Below, piece after piece: positions 1 through 4,903 of a stretch of 6,119 bases of DNA. The notes under the pieces were generated by a model. The model saw nothing but the letters and a program-made list of their open reading frames with translations, had not been told where the DNA came from and searched no databases. Source of the stretch: Streptomyces speibonae. GTDB lineage: Bacteria; Actinomycetota; Actinomycetes; Streptomycetales; Streptomycetaceae. Position numbers and translations under genes: made by a program. How positions within the stretch are numbered: the stretch's first letter is position 1; each line of letters opens with the position of its first letter. The stretch is from NCBI GenBank assembly GCA_000715605.1, contig KL568535.1, positions 72,616-78,734 on the forward strand, given 5' to 3'.

Positions 1-382
1 CCTCGATCCACACCACCGACAGCAGGATCGGCAGCCCGCGCCGCCGCCGCAGCACCTCGTGCAGCAGCGAGGACTCCAGCCGCTGGTAGTCGTCCGGCAC
101 CCCGTGGAAGCCGTACCGCTCACCCAGCAGCTCTCGCAGCGCCACCGCCCACGCGCGCGGCGAGCCCGGCCGGTAGGGCAGCTCACCGGCCAGCCGGTCC
201 AGCTCCACCTCCGCCGCGTCCATCCCGGCCTCGTCCAGCGTGCCGTCCGCCTCCGCGCCCACCAGCAGGCAGAGCGCGGCCAGGTCGGGCCGCTCGCAGC
301 GGGCCTCCTCGGCGAACCGCCGGCGCAGCTCCGCCGAACGCTCGGGCGGCGGGGGGTGCGGCGGCGGGTACGGGGAACGCAT
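1..382 (-). CDS. SirB1-family transglutaminase-like protein, N-terminal part (3' end beyond window)
   Basis: This partial gene gives 127 residues before the left edge. A proline-rich start (residues 5-13) leads into a helical segment. It ends in an SSLLHEVL-RRRRGLPILLSVVWIE stretch (about residues 104-127). That pattern is typical of the SirB1/transglutaminase-core-2 family, in which an 'RRGLPI-LS' strand precedes the catalytic region. The catalytic part is off the window, so activity cannot be judged. The ATG at 382 is preceded by AAGGA at 393-389, 6 nt away. The upstream GNAT gene stops at 400, only 17 nt before this ATG, and the ribosome site lies inside that gap, so the two are probably co-transcribed. 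In bacteria this family is generally uncharacterised, and I infer no specific substrate. Assignment rests on recalled family pattern, not on a search. Confidence 0.8.
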   Translation of the reverse strand, partial: MRSPYPPPHPPPPERSAELRRRFAEEARCERPDLAALCLLVGAEADGTLDEAGMDAAEVELDRLAGELPYRPGSPRAWAVALRELLGERYGFHGVPDDYQRLESSLLHEVLRRRRGLPILLSVVWIE

Positions 383-399
383 ACCGGGTCCTTGCCCGC

Positions 400-1455
400 T
401 CACGGCGCTCCGTCACCTGCCGGAGCCGACGATTCCGGTGAGGCGGGAGCGCGGTAGTGGTGATACGCGTGGTGCGGGGCGAACCCCAGGCGCTCGTACA
501 GCGCCCGCGCGCCCGCGTTGTCGTCCTCCACCTGGAGCCAGCCCGCCGAGGCGCCCTCGTCCAGCGCCCGCCGGGCCAGCGCGGCCATCACGGCCGTCGC
601 CAGACCCCGCCGGCGCCGCTCCGGGTCCACCTCGACCGCCGCGAACCCGGCCCACCGCCCGTCCACCACACACCGCCCGATGGCCGCGGGCGTCTCCGCC
701 CCCGGCACCGTGGCAAACCACACCGAGGCTCCGCTGCCCAAAACCCGCAGCGCCACCTCGCTCACCCCCTTGCGCTGGTAGCGGGCCAGCCACGCCTCGT
801 CGGCCTCCCGCGACAGCCGCACCCCGGACGGCTCCCCGCCGAGGTCGGCGACCGGCGCCAGCGGGCCCACCCACAGCTCGGCGGTCACCTCCCGCACCCA
901 GCCCCGCCGCTCCAGCTCCGCGCAGAGCAGCTCCTGCGCCCCCTCGGCGCCGGTTGCGGTCTGGACGTAGGCGGGCAGCCCGCGCGCCGCGTACCAGCCG
1001 CGTACGGCCGTCAGCGCCTCGTCCAGCGGCATGCCGGGGTCACCGAGCGGCAGTACGGAGTTGGCCCGCCGGGTGAAGCCCACCCGCCGCCCGGCCTCCT
1101 CGCCGGCAGCCGCGCGCAGCTCCCACGCGCCGAGCCGCTCGCTCTCCACGGGACGCCATCCCCGCGCGGCGACCCGCGCCAGCTCCTCGTACGACGCGGC
1201 GGGGCCGCGACGGCGCGCGGGGGCGGGGGGAACCACCTTGCCCGCGACCAGCGCGGACTCCGCCACGCGGACGCTCTCCCCGCCCTTCTTTGTGATTCGC
1301 AGCACACCGTTGTCCCATGATGTGAGAACGCCGACCGCGTCGGTGAACTTCTCACCCGTTGGACCATGTTCGGTCAAACACCGTACGGAGACCCGTTTTC
1401 CCACGTCAGCAGCGGTGATACGGACCTCGAGGCGCCCGGCGGCAGAGATTTCCAC
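400..1455 (-). CDS. GNAT-family N-acetyltransferase with N-terminal SH3-like domain (Rv0428c-like)
   Basis: This protein of 351 aa has two parts. Residues about 8-70 form a small beta-rich domain (VGKRVSVR ... TDAVGVL ... VLRITKKGGESVRV) resembling the SH3-like domain of the mycobacterial Rv0428c 'histone acetyltransferase' group. Residues about 200-325 are the GNAT domain. Its acetyl-CoA pyrophosphate loop is VEVDPERRRRGLA (R271-x-x-G274-x-A276), and its C-terminal motif is NAGARALYERLGF (303-315). A degenerate middle region (about 90-190) may be a second, non-catalytic GNAT-like fold. The substrate is unknown; the family transfers acetyl from acetyl-CoA to an amine. I chose the GTG at 1455 over an in-frame ATG at 1485. 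A strong AGGAGGGG lies at 1474-1467, inside the longer version, while the ATG has no ribosome site. The gene probably heads an operon with the SirB1-like gene. Confidence 0.85.
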   Translation of the reverse strand: MEISAAGRLEVRITAADVGKRVSVRCLTEHGPTGEKFTDAVGVLTSWDNGVLRITKKGGESVRVAESALVAGKVVPPAPARRRGPAASYEELARVAARGWRPVESERLGAWELRAAAGEEAGRRVGFTRRANSVLPLGDPGMPLDEALTAVRGWYAARGLPAYVQTATGAEGAQELLCAELERRGWVREVTAELWVGPLAPVADLGGEPSGVRLSREADEAWLARYQRKGVSEVALRVLGSGASVWFATVPGAETPAAIGRCVVDGRWAGFAAVEVDPERRRRGLATAVMAALARRALDEGASAGWLQVEDDNAGARALYERLGFAPHHAYHHYRAPASPESSAPAGDGAP

Positions 1456-1466
1456 GGGTCGGTTCA

Positions 1467-1474
1467 CCCCTCCT
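1467..1474 (-). promoter_or_regulatory. Ribosome binding site deciding the GNAT start
   Basis: On the minus strand AGGAGGGG precedes the GTG at 1455, with 11-13 nt between depending on how it is aligned. That is slightly long but usable. If translation began at the ATG at 1485, this near-perfect Shine-Dalgarno would be buried in codons 4-7 with no function. A GTG at 1467 is also in frame but overlaps the site itself, so it is unlikely. Confidence 0.6.
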
Positions 1475-1499
1475 GTTCGGATCATGCCCAGGAACGGAG

Positions 1500-1505
1500 A
1501 TACTA
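1500..1505 (-). promoter_or_regulatory. Candidate -10 element (TAGTAT) for the GNAT operon
   Basis: The minus strand reads TAGTAT at 1505-1500, close to the Streptomyces housekeeping -10 pattern TAGRNT. It would start transcription near 1493, giving a leader of about 38 nt to the GTG at 1455. No convincing -35 is visible upstream (GCGGCG at the expected distance). The overlapping plus-strand hexamer GATACT (1499-1504) could equally serve fdxA, so the polarity is uncertain. Confidence 0.3.
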
Positions 1506-1507
1506 GA

Positions 1508-1568
1508 GGCGGGCATCGACGACGCCGCGCTCCCGCGCGCCAGGCGGCGGAGCCTGAGGAGGCCCGCC
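1508..1568 (+). other. Possible folded leader of fdxA
   Basis: Between the divergent genes, GGCGGGC (1508-1514) is perfectly complementary to GCCCGCC (1562-1568). The enclosed interval contains CAGGC/GCCTG (1541-1545/1552-1556) and GCGC/GCGC (1527-1530/1535-1538), so a three-way-junction-like fold is possible just ahead of the fdxA ribosome site. In sequence this rich in GC such stems also arise by chance. If fdxA starts near 1511, part of the outer stem would be lost. Confidence 0.2.
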
Positions 1569-1580
1569 AGCGCCCTATCG

Positions 1581-1586
1581 AGGAGG
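1581..1586 (+). promoter_or_regulatory. Ribosome binding site of fdxA
   Basis: AGGAGG lies 9 nt before the GTG at 1596. It fixes GTG as the start codon of the ferredoxin gene, which also gives the usual family N-terminus (TYVIAQPC). Confidence 0.8.
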
Positions 1587-1595
1587 AACGACAGC

Positions 1596-1913
1596 GTGAC
1601 CTACGTCATCGCGCAGCCTTGTGTCGACGTGAAGGACAAGGCGTGCATCGAGGAGTGCCCGGTCGACTGCATCTACGAGGGCCAGCGGTCCTTGTACATC
1701 CACCCGGACGAATGCGTCGACTGCGGTGCCTGTGAGCCGGTCTGCCCGGTCGAGGCGATCTTCTACGAGGACGACACTCCCGAGGAGTGGAAGGACTACT
1801 ACAAGGCGAACGTCGAGTTCTTCGACGAGCTCGGCTCGCCGGGCGGCGCCAGCAAGCTGGGTCTGATCGAGCGGGACCACCCGATCATCGCCGCGCTGCC
1901 GCCGCAGGCGTAG
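1596..1913 (+). CDS. fdxA: Seven-iron ferredoxin FdxA ([3Fe-4S][4Fe-4S])
   Basis: This is a soluble 105-aa cytoplasmic electron carrier. The first cysteine set is C9-x7-C17-x3-C21-P, with C25 following; the second is C40-x2-C43-x2-C46-x3-C50-P. By analogy with Azotobacter ferredoxin I, C9, C17 and C50 should hold the [3Fe-4S] cluster, and C21, C40, C43 and C46 the [4Fe-4S] cluster. The widened C9-x7-C17 spacing, in place of CxxC, is what marks the 7Fe type. C25 corresponds to the free cysteine near the 4Fe cluster in that family. The acidic tail (about 58-105) matches mycobacterial and Streptomyces homologues. The length is normal. dapC follows after a 118-nt gap, a pairing also seen in Mycobacterium tuberculosis (fdxC-Rv1178). 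Its redox partner cannot be read from the sequence; cytochromes P450 and 2-oxoacid oxidoreductases are typical partners of the family. Confidence 0.95.
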   Translation: MTYVIAQPCVDVKDKACIEECPVDCIYEGQRSLYIHPDECVDCGACEPVCPVEAIFYEDDTPEEWKDYYKANVEFFDELGSPGGASKLGLIERDHPIIAALPPQA

Positions 1914-1951
1914 CCGTCCCGCAAGCGGCCTCCGCACCGACGTGCCGCCCT

Positions 1952-1995
1952 GGTCCCGTACGGCCCGGCCCCTTCCGGGACCGCCGTACGGGGCC
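1952..1995 (+). terminator. Strong hairpin between fdxA and dapC (terminator or attenuator)
   Basis: GGTCCCGTACGGC (1952-1964) pairs with GCCGTACGGGGCC (1983-1995) over 13 bp with one G-U. The core CCCGTACGGC/GCCGTACGGG is perfect over 10 bp. The 18-nt loop holds a further CCGG/CCGG stem (1965-1968/1975-1978). A competing stem, GGTCCCG (1952-1958) with CGGGACC (1976-1982), uses the same left arm, so two folds exclude each other. No U-tract follows, which is normal for Streptomyces terminators. It may end most fdxA transcripts while allowing some read-through into dapC. Confidence 0.65.
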
Positions 1996-2031
1996 GAGGC
2001 GTTCGCCGTACCAGAAAGTGAGCCCCGCCCC

Positions 2032-3132
2032 GTGTCCGCAGTCTCCGACCGGTTGCCCACCTTCCCCTGGGACAAGCTGGCGCCGTACAAGAAGACGGCC
2101 GCAGCGCACCCCGACGGCATCGTCGACCTCTCGGTCGGCACGCCCGTCGACCCGGTCCCCGAGCCGATCCAGAAGGCCCTGATCGCCGCGGCGGACTCAC
2201 CGGGCTATCCCACGGTCTGGGGCACGCCGGAACTGCGCGACGCGATCACCCGCTGGGTGGAGCACCGGCTGGGTGCCCGTGAGGTCACCCACCGGCACGT
2301 CCTGCCGATCGTCGGCTCCAAGGAGCTGGTCGCCTGGCTGCCCACCCAGCTCGGCCTGGGCCCCGGCGACACGGTCGCCCACCCGCGCCTGGCCTACCCG
2401 ACGTACGAGGTCGGCGCCCGCCTCGCCCGCGCGGAGCACGTCACGTACGACGACCCGACCGAGCTGGACCCGGCCGGACTGAAGCTGCTGTGGCTGAACT
2501 CCCCGTCCAACCCGACGGGCCGGGTGCTGTCCAAGGAGGAGCTGACCCGGACCGTCGCCTGGGCCCGCGAGCACGGCGTCCTCGTCTTCTCCGACGAGTG
2601 CTACGTCGAGCTGGGCTGGGAGGCGGACCCGGTCTCGGTGCTGCACCCCGACGTCAACGGCGGCTCCTACGACGGCGTCGTCGCGGTGCACTCGCTGTCC
2701 AAGCGGTCCAACCTCGCCGGTTACCGCGCGGCCTTCCTGGCCGGCGATCCTGCGGTCCTCGGGCCGCTGCTGGAGATCCGCAAGCACGGCGGGATGATGA
2801 CGTCCACGCCGACGCAGGCGGCCGTGGTGGCGGCGCTCAGCGACGACGACCACGTCCGGGTGCAGCGGGAGAGGTACGCGGCGCGGCGTGCGGTGCTGCG
2901 CGAGGCTCTGCTCGCGCACGGGTTCCGCATCGAGCACAGCGAGGCCGGTCTCTATCTGTGGGCCACGCGGGGTGAGTCCTGCTGGGACACGGTGGCGCAC
3001 CTCGCGGAGCTGGGCATCCTGGTCGCCCCGGGCGACTTCTACGGCCCCGCCGGCGCGAACTTCGTCCGCATCGCCCTCACCGCGACGGACCCCCACGTGA
3101 AGGCCGCCGCTCACCGCCTGACGTCCAGCTGA
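2032..3132 (+). CDS. dapC: Succinyldiaminopimelate transaminase DapC (actinobacterial type)
   Basis: This 366-aa PLP enzyme, fold-type I class I/II aminotransferase, is cytoplasmic. It transfers the amino group of glutamate to N-succinyl-2-amino-6-ketopimelate, giving N-succinyl-LL-diaminopimelate in lysine and peptidoglycan synthesis. Visible family features are GSKELV (95-100, cofactor-phosphate region), NSPSNPTG (156-163), SDECYVE (187-193, with D188 expected to contact the pyridine nitrogen), and SLSKRSNLAGYR (221-232), in which K224 is the PLP-binding lysine and R232 a likely phosphate contact. The C-terminal ANFVRIALT segment should carry the substrate-carboxylate arginine. I chose the GTG at 2032 because it gives the usual start (SAVSDRLPTFPWDKLAPY). 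The 30 codons upstream in frame run through the hairpin region and look non-coding. The ribosome site is weak (AAAGTGAG around 2015-2022), which suggests coupling to or read-through from fdxA, or modest expression. Confidence 0.93.
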   Translation: MSAVSDRLPTFPWDKLAPYKKTAAAHPDGIVDLSVGTPVDPVPEPIQKALIAAADSPGYPTVWGTPELRDAITRWVEHRLGAREVTHRHVLPIVGSKELVAWLPTQLGLGPGDTVAHPRLAYPTYEVGARLARAEHVTYDDPTELDPAGLKLLWLNSPSNPTGRVLSKEELTRTVAWAREHGVLVFSDECYVELGWEADPVSVLHPDVNGGSYDGVVAVHSLSKRSNLAGYRAAFLAGDPAVLGPLLEIRKHGGMMTSTPTQAAVVAALSDDDHVRVQRERYAARRAVLREALLAHGFRIEHSEAGLYLWATRGESCWDTVAHLAELGILVAPGDFYGPAGANFVRIALTATDPHVKAAAHRLTSS

Positions 3133-3154
3133 ACCGGGGGGCGTTGCGCAGCCC

Positions 3155-3295
3155 GGCGCAGACGAGGTGCCGCTGCGCCCACCCGTGCCGCCCTGGGGGT
3201 ACCTCCCAGGCCTTCAAGGCACTGGGGGAGGCACGATTGCCCGCAGCTCCGGCTGTGGGCAGTCGTTCCGCAGGGCGGAACGGGTGGGCACAGCC
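3155..3295. repeat. Nested palindromic intergenic element (probable dispersed Streptomyces repeat)
   Basis: This gene-free stretch after dapC is packed with inverted repeats. GGCGCAG/CTGCGCC (3155-3161/3173-3179) is the first stem. A perfect 10-bp pair GCCCACCCGT/ACGGGTGGGC (3177-3186/3280-3289) brackets 113 bp. Inside it are CGTGCC/GGCACG (3184-3189/3230-3235) enclosing GCCTT-C-AAGGC (3210-3220), flanked by CCTCCCAG and CTGGGGGAGG. On the right, GGCTGTG/CACAGCC (3251-3257/3289-3295) encloses CGTTCCGC-AGG-GCGGAACG (3264-3282), an 8-bp stem with a 3-nt loop. Several of these stems compete. I recall very similar sequence recurring between genes across Streptomyces genomes, but I could not test copy number. 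No transposase and no clear target duplication are seen. Confidence 0.6.
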
Positions 3296-3328
3296 ACCAG
3301 CACGGGGCACCGTTGCACCTGGGGCCAC

Positions 3329-3346
3329 TGCACCCGCCTGGGTGCA
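3329..3346. repeat. Short hairpin TGCACCC-GCCT-GGGTGCA
   Basis: This perfect 7-bp stem with a 4-nt loop sits between the palindromic element and the strong terminator. It may be an accessory terminator stem for dapC or part of the repeat. Nothing else in 3296-3352 looks functional. Confidence 0.4.
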
Positions 3347-3352
3347 CACAGG

Positions 3353-3387
3353 AAACGGGGCCCGGGGGAGTACCCCGGGCCCCGTTT
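3353..3387. terminator. Perfect 15-bp stem, bidirectional terminator
   Basis: AAACGGGGCCCGGGG (3353-3367) and CCCCGGGCCCCGTTT (3373-3387) are perfect complements around a 5-nt loop GAGTA. The stem ends in A3/T3 on each strand, so it can act as an intrinsic terminator in both directions. It lies 12 nt beyond the stop of the minus-strand secreted-protein gene and about 220 nt beyond dapC, so it separates the converging units. Confidence 0.85.
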
Positions 3388-3399
3388 GCGGGGTGGGCG

Positions 3400-3678
3400 T
3401 CAGCCGAGCGGGAGGTCCCGCACCGCCGGCACCGCCTTCGTCACCGTCTTGCCCGCCGCAGGCGCCACGTCCGTGTCCGGAGCGGCCTCCCCGACCTCCT
3501 TGGCCACATCGTCCACGGTGCTGCCCGGAACCCCGTCCAGGACACTCAGCCCGAGGTTCGAGGCCGACGGCAGCCCGGGAGCCGCGCTCGCGGTACCGGC
3601 CGCGCCGACCCCGGCGGCCGCTCCCGCAGCGACGAGCAGCGCGGCACGGGCGATCCGACGGGTCAGGGGGAGAGACAT
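3400..3678 (-). CDS. Small secreted alanine-rich protein, function unknown
   Basis: This protein of 92 aa has a textbook Sec signal peptide: positive n-region (R7, R8, R11), hydrophobic alanine-rich core (about 12-28), and an A30-S31-A32 cleavage site before A33-P34. The mature part is about 60 residues, acidic in the middle (DDVAKEVGEAAPDTD, 55-69), without cysteines, transmembrane segments or recognisable catalytic motifs. AAGGAG (3688-3683) precedes the ATG by 4 nt. The strong terminator follows 12 nt after the stop, which supports a real monocistronic gene. I recall similar small Streptomyces proteins being labelled 'ATP-binding protein'. No nucleotide-binding motif is visible, so that label would be unsupported. 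It could be a surface or spore-envelope component, but nothing in the sequence shows it. Confidence 0.75.
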   Translation of the reverse strand: MSLPLTRRIARAALLVAAGAAAGVGAAGTASAAPGLPSASNLGLSVLDGVPGSTVDDVAKEVGEAAPDTDVAPAAGKTVTKAVPAVRDLPLG

Positions 3679-3749
3679 GATGCTCCTTCGACGGCAGACG
3701 ACGATGTGTGCCCGGCCACCGGGCCCGGACGCAGTGACTACCGCTCGAC

Positions 3750-3768
3750 CGCCGCGAAGGTTGCGGCG
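3750..3768 (-). terminator. Weak hairpin downstream of the transglycosylase-like gene
   Basis: CGCCGC (3750-3755) pairs with GCGGCG (3763-3768) around a 7-nt loop, about 38 nt past the stop at 3806. It could terminate that minus-strand gene. The 3679-3805 gap also must hold the promoter of the small secreted protein, but I see no clear -10/-35 pair there. Confidence 0.3.
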
Positions 3769-3805
3769 CGGCCACGCAATGAACCCCCTCGGGTGAGCGC
3801 CCGTA

Positions 3806-4819
3806 CTACTGCGCGGTCGTGATCCGGACCGCCCCCGCGCCCCTGTCGCCCGAGCCCGCGGACCCCTTGCCGTCGAGCATCCGCCACTCGCTGTTGGCGT
3901 GCCCGGCGACCCACTCCCGTCCGGCGTAGGAGACCCGCCTTATGTGCAGGGCGGAGGCGTTGGCCACGGCCCAGTGCGCCAGCTGCCAGCCCCGCGCCCC
4001 GGCGTCCCGCCCGGCCCCGGCGCCGTTCCCGGCGGTGACCGGAAGCGTCACGGTCCGCCCGGAACCGGCGGCACCGGGACCGTCCCCGTTCCGCGAGGAC
4101 GCCGGGCGGGCTCCCGCGCCCCGCACCTCCGCGCGGTCCACCTCCGCGCCGGCCGGCTCCAGCACGTCCCGCCCGAAGTCCCGGGCCAGCGCGGCCCGTA
4201 CCGTGTCCGCGCTCGCGGCCCGGGTCGCCGAGGGGCGCCCCTCGCAGGTCAGCGTGGCCCCCGAGCGTCCGGTGAGCGCGGCGGCCAGCAGCGCCGCGTC
4301 CGGTTCGTGCTTGGCGTACGCCTGCGGGAAGCCGCTGCGCTGCACCCGCTGCGCGGCGACGGTGAGCGGCAGCCGGGTGTAGCCCCGCACCTCCTCCAGG
4401 TGCTCGTAGAACTTCCCCGCCGCGTACGCCGGGTCCATGATCTGCTCCGGCGTGCCCCAGCCCTGCGAGGGACGCTGCTGGAACAGCCCCAGCGAGTCCT
4501 TGTCGCCGTAGTCGATGTTGCGCAGCGCGGACTCCTGCAGCGCGGTCGCCAGCGCGATCGTCACGGCCCGCTCGGGCATCTCGCGCGCCGTGCCCACGGC
4601 GCTGATCGTCGCCGCGTTCACCGCCTGCTCGGGCGTGAACTCGTAGGCCGCGCCGTCGTCCTTGCCGGAGACGACCTTGCAGCCGGGACCTCCGGTGCCC
4701 CCGGTGTCGTACTGGACCACGATGTAGCCGGCGACCGCGGACAGCACCGAAAGACCTGCGCTCCAGCGGAGAAGACGACCGCGGAGCGTGCGCTTGGAAG
4801 GAAGGGACGGCTCTGGCAC
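3806..4819 (-). CDS. Membrane-anchored lytic-transglycosylase-like protein
   Basis: This 337-aa protein has a short basic N-terminus (K9-R18) and one transmembrane or uncleaved signal segment (about 19-37), which would put the rest outside the cell. Residues about 60-150 carry a soluble-lytic-transglycosylase-like pattern: ALATALQESALRNIDYGD, in which E96 sits where the catalytic glutamate is expected, then DSLGLFQQRPSQGWGT (108-123) and an AYAAGKFYEHL helix. C47 and C192 could form a disulfide. A glycine/alanine/arginine-rich linker (about 225-275) leads to a compact C-terminal motif (WQLAHWAVANASAL ... VSYAGREW ... SEWR, 278-313), which resembles the small C-terminal domain of some actinobacterial wall proteins. 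I recall homologues labelled 'heavy metal transporter', which does not fit one membrane segment. GTG 4819 was chosen; an in-frame ATG lies at 4879, and neither has a Shine-Dalgarno. Confidence 0.75.
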   Translation of the reverse strand: MPEPSLPSKRTLRGRLLRWSAGLSVLSAVAGYIVVQYDTGGTGGPGCKVVSGKDDGAAYEFTPEQAVNAATISAVGTAREMPERAVTIALATALQESALRNIDYGDKDSLGLFQQRPSQGWGTPEQIMDPAYAAGKFYEHLEEVRGYTRLPLTVAAQRVQRSGFPQAYAKHEPDAALLAAALTGRSGATLTCEGRPSATRAASADTVRAALARDFGRDVLEPAGAEVDRAEVRGAGARPASSRNGDGPGAAGSGRTVTLPVTAGNGAGAGRDAGARGWQLAHWAVANASALHIRRVSYAGREWVAGHANSEWRMLDGKGSAGSGDRGAGAVRITTAQ

Positions 4820-4825
4820 GCGTAC

Positions 4826-4855
4826 AAGATACTGGAGAGTACGGTTCCATGTGAG
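4826..4855 (-). promoter_or_regulatory. Candidate promoter giving a leaderless transglycosylase-like mRNA
   Basis: On the minus strand CTCACA (4855-4850) and TATCTT (4831-4826) are spaced 18 nt apart. Each matches 4 of 6 bases of TTGACA and TATAAT. TATCTT is followed by 6 nt and then the GTG at 4819, so transcription would begin at or next to the start codon. That accounts for the missing ribosome site and supports GTG 4819 over ATG 4879. An alternative reading is a GGAAC-type extracytoplasmic sigma-factor -35 at 4848-4844. Confidence 0.35.
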
Positions 4856-4890
4856 GCAGGTGTGAACAGTGGGTTTCATCCACGGCGCGC

Positions 4891-4896
4891 TAGGGT
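4891..4896 (+). promoter_or_regulatory. -10 element (TAGGGT) of a leaderless dapE transcript
   Basis: TAGGGT fits the Streptomyces -10 pattern TAGRNT and ends 7 nt before the dapE ATG at 4904, so the transcript would begin at or beside the ATG. There is no AGGAG upstream. No good -35 occurs at 17-18 nt. The AGGG inside the hexamer could alternatively be a weak ribosome site for a longer transcript. Confidence 0.5.
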
Positions 4897-4903
4897 CGAC
4901 GGC

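Noticed and set aside
240..1320. Long plus-strand proline/arginine-rich frames over the left-hand genes.
   Set aside because: They are shadows of the minus-strand GNAT and SirB1-like genes, with no family pattern or ribosome site.
1501..1508. TACTAGAG, identical to a BioBrick assembly scar.
   Set aside because: An 8-base match occurs by chance, and both flanks are native divergent GNAT and fdxA sequence with no vector parts.
3177..3289. Small insertion sequence or MITE bounded by 10-bp inverted repeats.
   Set aside because: No target-site duplication or transposase is visible, so I describe it only as a palindromic repeat and do not claim mobility.
3111..3680. Frames of 78 to 232 codons on both strands through the palindromic region.
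   Set aside because: They consist of translated inverted repeats. I recall similar spurious peptides in Streptomyces databases because the repeat is common; no ribosome site or consistent codon bias supports them.
3738..4883. A 381-codon minus-strand frame overlapping the transglycosylase-like gene.
   Set aside because: It is an arginine/glycine/alanine-rich composition typical of a wrong frame in high-GC DNA, and it has no motif.
3899..4903. In-frame extension that would make DapE a 694-aa protein.
   Set aside because: The extension is antisense to the transglycosylase-like gene, is proline/arginine-rich shadow sequence, and DapE is complete from 4904 with a -10 box just ahead.
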